DNA from: Dasyornis broadbenti
Lineage: Eukaryota > Chordata > Aves > Passeriformes > Dasyornithidae
DNA length: 64,000 nucleotides
Assembly: GCA_013397935.1 (NCBI GenBank)
Contig: VZRN01006818.1
Location: forward strand, 6,582,095-6,646,094
Direction: 5' to 3'
The notes beneath the pieces were generated by a model. That model was not told the DNA's origin. It ran no database searches and worked only from the letters and a program-made list of their open reading frames with translations. The position numbers and the translations under genes were made by a program. The first letter of the stretch is position 1. Every line of letters starts with the position of its first letter. Shown one piece after another: positions 24,395 to 35,400 of the stretch.

Positions 24395-27300
24395 GTGAGT
24401 GACCGTAAGTCAGCGGAAGACTGTGAACTTCTTTATTTACATCTGTTTCTTACCAGGATCTTTGTGATGGGTTGAAATGATACTTCTGACCTCTAATCAT
24501 GAGTGGTATTAAATACAGAGAAAATTTGGGTCATACATATTTAGTGCTTCAAATCCACAGTTCTCTATTTGAATCAATTCCTTCTGTTCAAATACCCTCT
24601 TCATCATTTTGCAGAAACTGGGCTTTCACAAGCTATGGTTTCATGTAGTTGTAATTTTATTTAATGAATGTTCCAAGAGGAGCAGTGGAAAGCCGACTTC
24701 AGAATGTTTAGCACTCTCATTTAATAACATCAAATTAAATTATAACATCAGAACATCAGAACTGAGACATGAATTACATAAGATAGATGTTGCTTTTATA
24801 AATGAATCTGTATTCAGAAACCAAGCAGGTCCCTACTATTGTACCTAGCTTGTGAGCTGCTGCTGGAGCTAAGCTGGTAAAGGTTGTGTTCTGGAATTCC
24901 TTGTAAACCTGGATTAAAGTCCTTGCTAGGTTACAAAGGTGAAGGGATGAGGATTTTTTAATCATATTGGAATAATTCCTTTGAAGTAAATGGAGCCATG
25001 CTGAGTTGCATCAGCACTGGATCTGGCCATGACTCTGCCTACAGCTGCAATAAGCAAAGTGTGCCACAGCTCACTTTCCCATCAGGACTGAATTGCACTG
25101 CAGGGTTGAGTACAAGTTGTTCCAAAGGGATTCTGCAAAAGCTGTTTCCTGGGGCTTTATTTTTGCTGTTGCTTTGTTTTGTTTTTCATTAGCGTCCCTA
25201 GTCTTATAATTTTACAAAAATAAAAGGTGAAATCCTGATTCACTGATTCTACCTATTGTTTTGCCCTTTTACTCCAAATTTTTAACATTTAAATGGATTT
25301 GTAATGAGTCATGTGGTTCTTCTCGCACAGGATATAACTCACTTAAAGCACTAATTTGACACATCAGTCTAAAATTATCTCTCCACCAGAAGGGAAATCA
25401 GATGCCCAAGCTTTATGGGGACTGTCTCGACATTTAGCTGACTCATACTGAAAAAGGTTTTGTCCTGGTTTGTCTCAGTCCCTTTGGAAGTTTTCTAACA
25501 TCGTTTATTTGCACAGCCAGCTTCTGAGATAAATGTGTCGCTCTGAAACATGGTGAAATGTTCCCTGGAGGTGATGCACACCTGTTAAAGTATAAAATTA
25601 TTTTTAATTACTCCACAAATCAGACTCCTTGGTCTAATATGTATAAAGAGTTTAATTGAAACACTTGCCACAAATCAAAAGATGCTTCAAGGAATCATCC
25701 GGAGAGATGCTAAAAAAACCCCAAACAATTCAATACCTGCTGAAACGATCAAACAGAATATCATGTCTGATGGCCTTTTACTGTTCTGAACAGAAATGGA
25801 ACAGCATCAAAAAGAAGAAAATGACATAAAAGAAACTAGACACCAGAGATGTTCCTAATCTGATTATTTAGACTCTGGCATTAGCAGTTGATTGGCATAA
25901 AAATCTGTAAAGCGGAACCACTGGGAAAATGTGGTCAGTGGTTTGCTGTGTACACAGGGAAACAGAGGTGTGTCACCTGTATTTAACTGTTAGCAGCAAA
26001 AGGAATAAATTGATTAAGTACTATATTTGCTGAATAATTAATTGTCTGCATGAATGAACTATCACCAAGTCATTAGTGATTCTGTGATTGAATCTGCATG
26101 GATAAAAGCTCATGTGATAGTTGCTCAGAGGAGTATTCTATGATGGATTAGCCAAGAGAAAGGACAGTTAAATTTTTTACTTACGAGCATCTTTATTCTG
26201 GTATGATCAAGGGATTACACTAGTAGTAGCAAAGAGATAGGCAAGGTTAATTTCCGTGGTCTGGTCATTTATTTTCAAGGTATTAAGCAGTATTAAGCAG
26301 AATCCAGTTTCAGTCATTTTGATACTGCCTTTTTCCTGAAATCTTCAACTGTTGCTATGGATGGCCATCATCTTTATAGTATCGTGATCTTCTTTTGAAA
26401 CATGGCAGCCACCACACCAGCACAATATGTTTGTAAACAGTAAGGATCAGTAAGGATCTTGCAAAAGAGTGAACATCTGTGGGAATCACTAAACAACTTG
26501 GAGGAGTGTGTTCATAAAGTGCTGTCCCACCTGTATTGTGTTTCTGCTTCATTAATCATTATTATTTTTAAAGTGCCAAATATTTAGAACTAAGGCTGAC
26601 ATGCTTAGGACTAGAATATCTTAGGCAATATTGTTGTATAAACTGTTTCTCTCCTTTCCAAATATTTGCACACTCCTGTTTGCTTTTGTTTCTTGGCTGA
26701 AGATTACTGCTCCCATAACCAGCCAAGCTGATCATATCAGAACTTCTAATCCACTTTGGAGCAATATCAGCCAATTGAACCTAAACTAATGTTTTAAGCA
26801 TGTCTGGTTCAAGATTTCTCCATAATATAGGCAAAAGTTGTATGCAGAAAAAATAATCTGAAAATTATTTAGGAGTGATATGTCAGGCACCATTCTCCTT
26901 GAGTAATTCAGGAACCAAACCCAATTTCCTCGCCGTAGTGGTGAAAAGTTGTGGCTCTGCTTTCTGTGTCCAGCAAGGCAGTTCACATCCCTTTGCTACT
27001 GTCTCAACAGTGGTGATGGGATAGAAAAAAGTAAAGCAAGAATCTGTAGAGGTGGTTTCAAGCTCTCCTTTGCTTTCTCTTCCTCCTCCAAGGGAGCCGG
27101 CTACCTTTATAGCCTCTCGTGTCTTCCACCTCAGAGCTGGTGAAAGGTAAAGTCAAAGCTCAAGCCACTCGTGTCCTGCCCACTACTTTGCAAGTGATTG
27201 CTTGGTTTTAGCTGCTCAGCCATGAGAAGAGAATGCTGCTGGAAAGCAAGGGAGCTGAGGAGGCTGGTGTAGGCATAGACTCAAAAGTGTGGCCCTGATA

Positions 27301-28094
27301 AACTGGACGCCCTCTTTGTTTTTGGCTTGTCACCAATAATTTGCTGCCCTTGGTGAATACACACATGGCTTATGCCTAAAGCTATTTCTGCATCTTGGTA
27401 GAGCTACAGTAAATCTGTTCCTCTGTCTCTGCTGGGAATTTGTTCTAGATGTGATCTGAAGTGCTTCAGACTTTTTTCGTACGTTTTTTTTCCCCCCGCT
27501 TTGAATATTCCACAGCTCAGCTGGAGCAATCCCAAGTGTTTCCACAGTGCACTTGCAGATCAGTAGTTCAGTATGTGCAGAACAGTTTTTAGGCACACCT
27601 TGAATCCCCGCTGTGTGCACAGCACCACTGAGACGTACTCCCACTGAATGGGTCCCATTTGTAGGCATGAGACACCTGTGGAGGTGTTCTGGTGGTTCTG
27701 TGTATGGTAGGCTTGTTGCTCCTGTGGCACACAGGGGCCTAGAGCTTTGTCCAGGAAATCCCAGACAGAAATCCGGGAGACCTAAATAAGGAATAATTCT
27801 GCATTCAAGTATGAATATAATTTCTTGCATATACATTATGTACCATGTACCTCCACAAGACTACTCAGTATCTATCTCTCAGTTTCTGCCAAACTGGAAT
27901 ATATCTTTATAAACAGGATTATAAAATGAGAATGAAAAGAAAGGCTAATAAAGTAATTCAGTTTGGTTGTTGTTATTCATGGTATGGCTGGGAACAAGTT
28001 GTTCAGACTTGCTTACCAAGTATTTCTTCTTAAAGTAGCTGTGACATTTATCACCTTCTGCAGCAAGTTTATTGGAGAAGGATGTCAGTAAGTT

Positions 28095-28265
28095 AATTAG
28101 TTAATAATCCATTGTAAACTGTAAATTTCAGTAAACTACAAACTATTATTTTATGAAATCAGTGATAGTATTTGGCTTTAACAAGTGTTGGCATGTTCAA
28201 AGAGCTTAATGCAAAGTGTTTGATTAAGTAATTATTCATTAATTTATAAATATTGACTAATTACT
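28095..28265. promoter_or_regulatory. AT-rich stretch dense in TAAT motifs
   Basis: Within about 170 bases there are several TAAT/ATTA cores (ttaattagttaataat near 28096, taattattcattaattt near 28229, ctaattac near 28258), the core bound by many homeodomain proteins. Base composition alone could produce this. A regulatory role is only a possibility and cannot be shown from one sequence. Confidence 0.2.
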
Positions 28266-29431
28266 AAAAATCCAAGGAATGAAGCAGAAATGAAAGAGTA
28301 CTTTTAAGAGTTATAGGCCTATCTCAATGGCAAGATTAGCATAAAAACATTCAAATGTTAATATTTTATGTTTATTGTGCTTAATTTTTTGCACTCTGAA
28401 AGAAATAGTTCATTAATATGTGCAGGAATAGTTTACATTTTTTTTCATGTAAGCTTAGCTGAAGAGATTCATAATCTTATGCATTTCCAGATCTATTACA
28501 TAATTCATTTGTAGGGTTCTAAACTATCCACTGAGACTTCAAAGGGAGTCTTATCTGACAGCAAAATTTGCCCAAAGATTATTAGTTCTTAGAATAATTT
28601 TTATAATTCCTTTTATGAAAGAGACAGTAAAAATGAAGTAGTATGTAACACTGTGATGGCTTGAGGGAGTTCCCTAACCTGTTCTTGGTGTAAACATATT
28701 TCTGCTTGGTGGGTGGAGAGCACACTGAATTGCAAGGCAGTTGGGGAATAATGCCATCGTGTCATTTGCTCTCCTCTGGTCTCCTATCCTTTCCTTATTT
28801 TTTTGTTACTATAGCTCAATATTTTAAAATGGAGAGCTGAGCTTTAGAAAATTATTTTTCTATAAGTAAACCTGAGAATTTTCCATGTTGCAATTTTATG
28901 TTTTGTCAAATGACACCCTGCAGAGAGATGTGGTAAAGTACAAGGATAAATTCGATGTTCTTTCTACTGAGCACTTGGTACAAGACAAAAAGGCATCTGC
29001 TGTATCTGAGGATGATCACAGTGGCCTGTCTACCAGCTGAGGAAATGGGATTAATGGGAGAAAAGTTCATTTAACTTTGTAATTAAGAGATGTAGTATAA
29101 TGTTTGTATACATGAAGGCTGAACAAAGTGTGTGTGATTAGCTTCAGTACTTCTGTATAAAAGCATTTGACTCATTGTGTTTTTAATGTATTTAGAAGTG
29201 AGGCAGGTGAATGCTGCAGGTCCACATCTGCCTACAGCTGACCATGAGACATCACTGGCACTGAGACATCACTGCCTGTAGCTGCTGGGGCATGAAAGGG
29301 TAGGTGGGGAAGTTACCATTCGTGGATTTGGAATATCAGGGAGAGATTCTTCATGGTAGGAGAAGAGCCTGTGCTCTTGATTCCAAGACAATCACCAGGA
29401 GGACTTGAGTATCACAAGGCCAAATCACGAA

Positions 29432-29549
29432 CTCACAGAATAGTCTTGGTTGGAAGGGACCCAGAAGGATCATCAAGTCCAACTCTTAAGCGGCCCATAC
29501 ATGGTTTAGATCCATGACCTTGGCGTTATTAGCGCTGACCAACTGAGCT
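29432..29549 (-). mobile_element. tRNA-Ile-headed, CR1-tailed SINE
   Basis: Read on the - strand, the right end (about 29549-29491) resembles tRNA-Ile: a D-arm/B-box-like AGCTCAGTTGGTCAGC, an anticodon-loop GCTAATAACGCCAAGGTC, and a decayed T-arm and acceptor ending near GGGCCG. The left end (about 29490-29432) resembles the CR1 3' tail: cttggttggaagggaccc and atcatcaagtccaactct on the + strand. This is the structure of a tRNA-derived SINE that borrows a CR1 tail for mobilisation. Zebra finch has such a family (TguSINE1, from memory). The head lacks the tRNA 5' acceptor strand and has a deletion in the D-arm region, so this is not a working tRNA gene. Confidence 0.75.
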
Positions 29550-31299
29550 AAAAATCATTGTCCTTCCTGTTAATTCAAAAGATAGCAATTGAGAATACTG
29601 TACCAATTGGAATACAAATTTAGGATATAAACCAAATTAATGCAAAAAGAATGAGATTGCGCTTCATTTTTCAAATCCTCTATTGTCAATACGACCCTGA
29701 GAGGGTGTAGCTGAACAGGAATGTTGGGCAGGCTGGCACAGCTGCATGGCACTGTCAGTGCACACCAACACCGGAGCGTGCGCAGCGCCGGAGCTCTGGG
29801 ACATCAGCACCATCAGCATCACAGCAGCTCTGAGACAACATCAGCACCCACACCACACCGGGCTCTGCTGCAGGCAGGCACCAGCACGTCCATAAAACCC
29901 TGTTAAGTGCCCATATGTCACTGCAACTGGCAGACCCTGGGAGCAAACACAGCAATCTTGCCTTTTGTTTCCATGCTGAAGAAGTGACAGGAGTTTAATA
30001 TTTGGGACAGTTTTGTGCTCGGGCAGACAGACCATTCCTCTTGTCTCCTCTTTGACTGTGTGGGCTGGGTGTGGATGGGAGTGGTGCCTCCTCTTGTTGT
30101 GGAACATGTCTTTCTAGGGATTTATCAGTGCTCTAATATGGAAAATCACCATTACTTCAGACTACTGATTTTTTTTTTTTTCCTAGGTTATTATGTGTTT
30201 CTGAGAGGTATCTAGGAAGAAATGTACCTTTCCTTTAAAATTTCCAATACTTTTCCCCTGTGTATCTTCAAAAACTGTAAAGTGAGCCAGTGAAAAGCAA
30301 GAAATACACCGAGGCTTCAGTTAACATCTGTTTATTCATACAGGAAATCTGCGAACAGCTTGTAATTCTTAGGGTGGCATTTTTAAAGGTTATTTGCCTG
30401 TCAAGGTTTCTCAGGTAGACTAGAGACAAGCATATTTTCACACTGACAAAAGCAGTTTATTTTTATAAGGCAATTTTATTAGTTGTAGATTTCTACATAA
30501 TGTTTTGTGAAATTAATTTCACCTAGGTAAAAAGTTTGTGTCTAAAAAAAATATAATTAAATTCAGCTATTTCTTTGTTCATCCGTCTATTATTTCTGGG
30601 ACTACTATCTTTTTCTTTGTGAGAAAAGGCATACATTTAAACATAAGTCTTTTTTCTCTCTGGATAATGAATTTAGAAATAGCATTCAAAATTGCTGAAC
30701 TTAGTTCAGATACAATACCAATTTGCTTTATAAAAAAATTACTATTCCATTAATAGGTTTTCTTCAGAATATTGTGAAACAATGCTTTTTTTACAGCTTT
30801 TTAATTCTATACTAGCCTCTGAATCTCACAGAAGTGCAAACAGGGTAGCTTTCTAAGGAGAAAGAAAATAAATATTTCCTTTTATGAATCATCTTACTAG
30901 ACAAGTGCAGTTGTGTTCTATGTTCTGTCTTGTGATCTTAAATTATATTCTTTTTATTTCGAGCAGAAATTGCAAGACTAAAGGTCCTTTTGCAAATCTG
31001 CTTTTAGCTTTCTGCATAGGGAGTAACAGTGATATGGAAGAAATAGTTTTTCATCCTTACCTTTCGGGGAGAAAAATAGGATCTGACCATGAGCTAGATC
31101 TGTTACCGTAGCATCCCATTCAGGTGAAGCTGTGTCCTGAAACCTGTGGCACTGTAAACTGGGCAGAGGCTTCTGTGTCTCCGGTTTAATTCACCAGGAT
31201 GTTTGCTGCCATGGCAGCCAGCAGCATTCGCTGCAGTGGCAGAGAAGAGTCATATATCTGGGAATGCAGGTTGAATACTAAAATGTAAGGAGGCTTGTG

Positions 31300-31896
31300 C
31301 TTCAGTGGTTAATTTTGGCTCTTTATTGAGCTCTGACGTGGAGGCTGTACTTGCAGTTCTGTGTCAGCCCATCTGAAGTGAAGAGCTGTGCACTAGGATC
31401 AGTCATGAGCTGGTGAGAGGGAGGGAAAAGCCCGAGACAGTACTTGTGCCTACTTTGGATTTCAGAAGGCAGCAGCTGTAGAAAGAGATGCAGGCCCACC
31501 ACTCCGATGAGACTGGTGATTGGATGGAGAGGGGAAAACACAGTTGGCTTTTGGGATTACTTCTGTGCTGGAGCAGAGTGTTTGATCAACTCTCTTCTGC
31601 TTGAGAGAAATCTAAGTGAAAATGACTGTAAGTACTGCAGATCAATGTGACGGACGAGAAGTGGCTTAGCAGAGACAGCAGCGTAATTTTAAAGAAAATG
31701 ACTGTGCCTGTCTAGTCCCTTCCAGTACGTAGAGTGCATGCTTGAGCTGTGCTTCACTGCGAGTGCAAGTCTGTGCTACCTGGGGTGTGCAGCATGCGGC
31801 GATGCAGGGATCACCGCCCGGACCTTTCAGGGGAATTGAGCTGCTGTCCGTCTCAGAAATACAAAATCTAACTGAGGCGAAGCCCCAGCCGGAAAG
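31300..31896 (+). promoter_or_regulatory. NAV3: Presumed internal promoter and 5' UTR
   Basis: If 31897 begins an alternative first exon, its promoter and 5' UTR must lie here or in an unseen upstream exon. CpG steps are clearly more frequent from about 31650 to 32090 than in the surrounding intron (for example gtgacggacgag, catgcggcgatg, ccgcccgg), as is common near promoters. A weak TATA-like catatat lies at about 31251. I see no decisive core element, so the start site cannot be placed. Three upstream ATGs (31738, 31794, 31802) would be in the leader if transcription starts upstream of them. Confidence 0.4.
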
Positions 31897-31981
31897 ATGC
31901 AGCGATCTGCTGAATTGTCAGTGTTTAAAGGCACGGAGGTTAGAAGAGGGTGTGTTCGTCTTCAGAAGCAGAAGTCTCTAA
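31794..31981 (+). other. Upstream ORFs before the alternative start
   Basis: ATG at 31794 opens a 25-codon frame ending with TAA at 31869-31871, 25 bases before the NAV3 ATG. ATG at 31802 opens a different frame that ends at 31979-31981, overlapping the NAV3 start. A third ATG at 31738 is in the NAV3 frame but stops at 31837-31839. If these are in the mRNA they would be expected to lower translation from 31897. Their presence in the transcript is not established. Confidence 0.4.
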
Positions 31982-32437
31982 CCAATCTCACACTCATCAG
32001 TGAAGGGGAGAAGAGGCGATACTCGTACAGGGAGAACTGGTTTGGAAACGCCTCCAAGTCCAACCAGAGTTGCCAACGGCGGGAGGCAGAAGCTGGGTGC
32101 AGAGGCTCCCTTTCCAAGGCATTCTCACAGTCAGTGCACTCTCTCTGCCACTCCAGCCTCACCACACCCCAAGCATTTCAGGGGATAGCACCTGCTGGGA
32201 GCGGGAAATCCAGGAGGTCAGGAGGCCGGTGTACGGGTGGAGGCCTTCAGACTGACAGTGAGGAGAGCAAAAAATCAGATGATGAAAATGCATCCTGCAC
32301 ATCCCATTTCCCCAGCAGGACCTGGGCAGAGGAGGAGGAGGAAGGGTGCTTGCGTGAAGGGACTGCACATCTGGATGAAGATGTCATAATAACAATGCTG
32401 GGTGACCTAGAACAGGTCCTTTATACTGATATTTTAG
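31897..32437 (+). CDS. NAV3: Alternative NAV1-like first coding exon of NAV3
   Basis: ATG at 31897 has A at -3 and is preceded by an in-frame TGA at 31873, so it is the first possible start of this frame. The frame runs 180 codons plus one base to donor TTAG|GTAAGT (32438). Exit phase 1 joins cleanly to exon 37074, giving ...LYTDILG-EDPETRRMRTV. The peptide follows the N-terminus of the paralogue NAV1: AELSVFKG (residues 5-12), LQKQKSLTNLTLISEGEKR (22-40), a SKAFSQSVHSL block (73-83), KKSDDE (125-130) and DVIITMLGDLEQVLYTDIL (162-180), where NAV1 reads VVTVLGDLEQLLF before its own RTVQN block. The rest is low-complexity and disordered, with an acidic EEEEE run near residue 145. The product would be a short navigator lacking the CH domain and everything encoded up to 24394. 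The transcription start and 5' end of the exon are unknown. Confidence 0.82.
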
Positions 32438-35400
32438 GTAAGTTAACTTTGGCTTGACACTAGCAAAGGCAGAAGGAGACCCAAGTGTTAGCTCATATAT
32501 GCATGGAGCAGATTTTTGATCTTGACAGTGATTTCCCCAGACAGAACTGGGTTTTTTTGCAGTTGTATGCAAAAAATAGGGTCTAGCCATTTCTTCTTTG
32601 TTTGCTCACTATGACCTCTTAAGACTGTATGAAATGAAGACAAATGTCTAAATTGCTTTTGATGGGTACAGGGGCAGCAACAGCCTGTGAATAACTGAGC
32701 ATAGTTTGCTTAAGTTTTTGAAAAATAAAGTGAAATATTTAAGTTCTGTTAGTTTATTCTTAAATAATTTAATTTTAATGACATTTTTTCTCAGTATTTT
32801 GAAATTGATATCTTGAATCTGGGGTTTGGGTGAGATAAAAAATATCTCAGCCTTCCTATAAACTGTCCCTTCATTATTTCTTCCCCTTTCCCTAGGCCCC
32901 CTGTAGATAATTTCACCCCTACATGTGGAATTGTGAGTGCCAGGGTTTCAGTTTAGCTTAAATAGTCAGCTTTGTTATATCTGTGCATGCCAGTGAGTAT
33001 TTGAAGTCCACAGCCATAGGTGCTTCAAAGGCTTCTGTGTTACTGGCTTTACTTTTCATGTCCCAGCCCTTTACAAGAGTGCTCAAAGTGTTTATTCCAA
33101 AGCTTTGTTCTTCAGCCAGTCAAATGGTTGAAGTAGCTGCTTGCTTTTCGAAGTTATATAGCATATACCCAGCCTGGAGCTTCTTGCTGGTAGATATGTT
33201 AGCCCTGATTGTGCTTAAACATTAAGGACAAAATTTTTGCTCTGTGTGTGTAGTGTAAAAGGCTGTTATCCCAAAATAAGATAGAAACAAGAATTCTCTT
33301 TGTATGCATACTTTTTATTATCAGACTGTACCAGTAGGTTAAAAGGGCTTCTGCTAGAGATCAGAGGCTTGCTGGCACAGGAGACTGAGCTCTAACCTGC
33401 CTCTGCTCCTCTTCAGCTGTGTGTCACTGACAAATCCCTGTTCTCTTGGAAGCCTCAGTTTCCCCACTTGCATAGTAAAACTGGTACTTTCCTTTCTGAG
33501 TTAATATCGAATAGCGGACAATTCTCTGGGGAGGTATTTATTATTTGTAAATCCTTTTATGCAAATCAGGCAATTGATGGAATTGTTATTCTTCCATTTG
33601 CTTTGGGCTGTGATTACACGTGCAGAAGAACAGAAATGATTATGAACAGTATTGTTGAATGTGAAATTATGGGTGAGCTTCAGAAATGTGAATGTAAAAG
33701 TCTAACCTAGGTGTCTAGTGGTTTCTGTAAATGTCTATTCTGATTTCCTGTGAATGTGCCTCACACAGTGGAAGAAATCAATGTGTGTTTCAGAAGTTTA
33801 CTGAGGAAATAATGGCTCACTGTTCATAAGCAAAAATTTGGGGACAATCTTTTGGAATATTCGTGTTTAACATAAGTGATGAAGCTACAAATGATTGGAA
33901 CAAATGGCCTTTCTTGTAAGAGGAAGAGAATTTTGACAGAAAGTTTCAGGGTACCCTGGTTTTAGTCTTATCCCAGTCTCCCTAAGTGTGAAACAGAATG
34001 GCTTTTTTTAGTGTACAAACCAGAATCACTTGAGATAAGCAGGGAGCACTTCTCATATGTTAGGCCATGCAAATATGGCTAGGCTCCATGATGGCAGTGG
34101 GCCATATGATAAGAAACAAGGTGCCCAGAGGAGTCTGGGATCCCTCTGAACCCAATCCTGATGCAATAAGCACCATTGTGTCTCCCCTAGTAGGCATGGT
34201 GTAGCCAGTTTTCAGAAAAATAAATATATTCATAATCCCTATGGTGCCCTGTACAGAAGGAGGCTTGATGTGGCTGGGGAGTTAGTGCTGTCACGAAAAT
34301 GTAGGCTCTTGTACTCAGTGCAGAAAATTTCTTCACTGTCATGTTCAACTATTTATACTTTCTGACTTGTTCATCCAGGATTCCAGTGATATGGCCTTTA
34401 GAGAAAAATGGAAAGAAGAAGGAACAATTCCTTTTAAACCACTCGAACAGTTAGTTGTGAGAATTTTTATATAGTACTATGTAGTAATTTAATATAATAA
34501 AACTTCAGGTTTAACTTTTTTTCAGTAAAAACCAGTGGAAATATTTTGAAATTACCCTCTGTGTCACTGAGAGATCAAAAGAGATTAGATCTCAAACTTT
34601 TCACCTCTACAGGATAGAAAACACCAATTTTATGGTATAATTTGTCTGAAAGTGAAATATTCTTCACTGTGAAAACATATTTTGGCAGCTTGCCATATAT
34701 GTACCTTTTTATTTAATGTATTGCAATTATACCTCAAGGCTTTGTTATGCCATTTACTGTGCAATACATATTTAAAAAGACAGTTGCTGTCATTTTTGCT
34801 GCAAGAATTTCCAGTGTTAACATACAGCAAAGGACAACTGACAAGGATAAGCAAAGAAGGAAAAGGGCAAGGTCACTGTAAAATATGAATTGTATTCAGT
34901 TCCTCAAATAAATATAAAGGTAAAGTTTTGTTTTGCCTTTAATTCTGCCTGCACAGACCCTGGAATTTGTCTTTCTGTGTAAATAGAAAATTTTCTTATG
35001 TCAACAAACTACTCTTTCCCCTCTGGTTCAAGGCAGGGCAGGTAACAGTTCCTGGATCTTCCCTATATAGGTAGGAAGACAGCGTGCTCCTGGAAGTCAA
35101 TTTGAGTGCATTTGGCAGAGCAGGGAAGGCAAAGAGCAGTGACAGAGAGGAACTGAGCACACCACAGACAATTGCCTGGAGGCAGGCACGGACAGTGTGC
35201 CTGGAAATCGTCTGGGCTTTAAAAAGCAGTCTCAGTCTAAGAGGACATAATTGTCTTCAGCTTGGCCTGGGCATGAGCCCTTTTGCCTCGCAGGAATCGC
35301 CAGGGTGGTGCAGAAACTTCTGCAAACAGCACGTGGGACCCATGGGTGCACTGATTGTCAATGCTTTATCGAACACATCTTGAAACACGGGAGCAGCTGT

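Noticed and set aside
27330..27836. A 168-codon antisense open frame as a gene
   Set aside because: It matches no family I know, has no conserved motif or splice logic, and is within what chance can give in 64 kb.
28651..28760. A possible LTR start (tgtgatggcttgag...)
   Set aside because: I could not find a matching second copy, a terminal inverted CA end or any retroviral coding remnant nearby.
29491..29549. A tRNA-Ile gene on the - strand
   Set aside because: The 5' acceptor strand is missing, the D-arm region has a deletion, the acceptor end is decayed, and it is fused to a CR1 tail; it is a SINE head.
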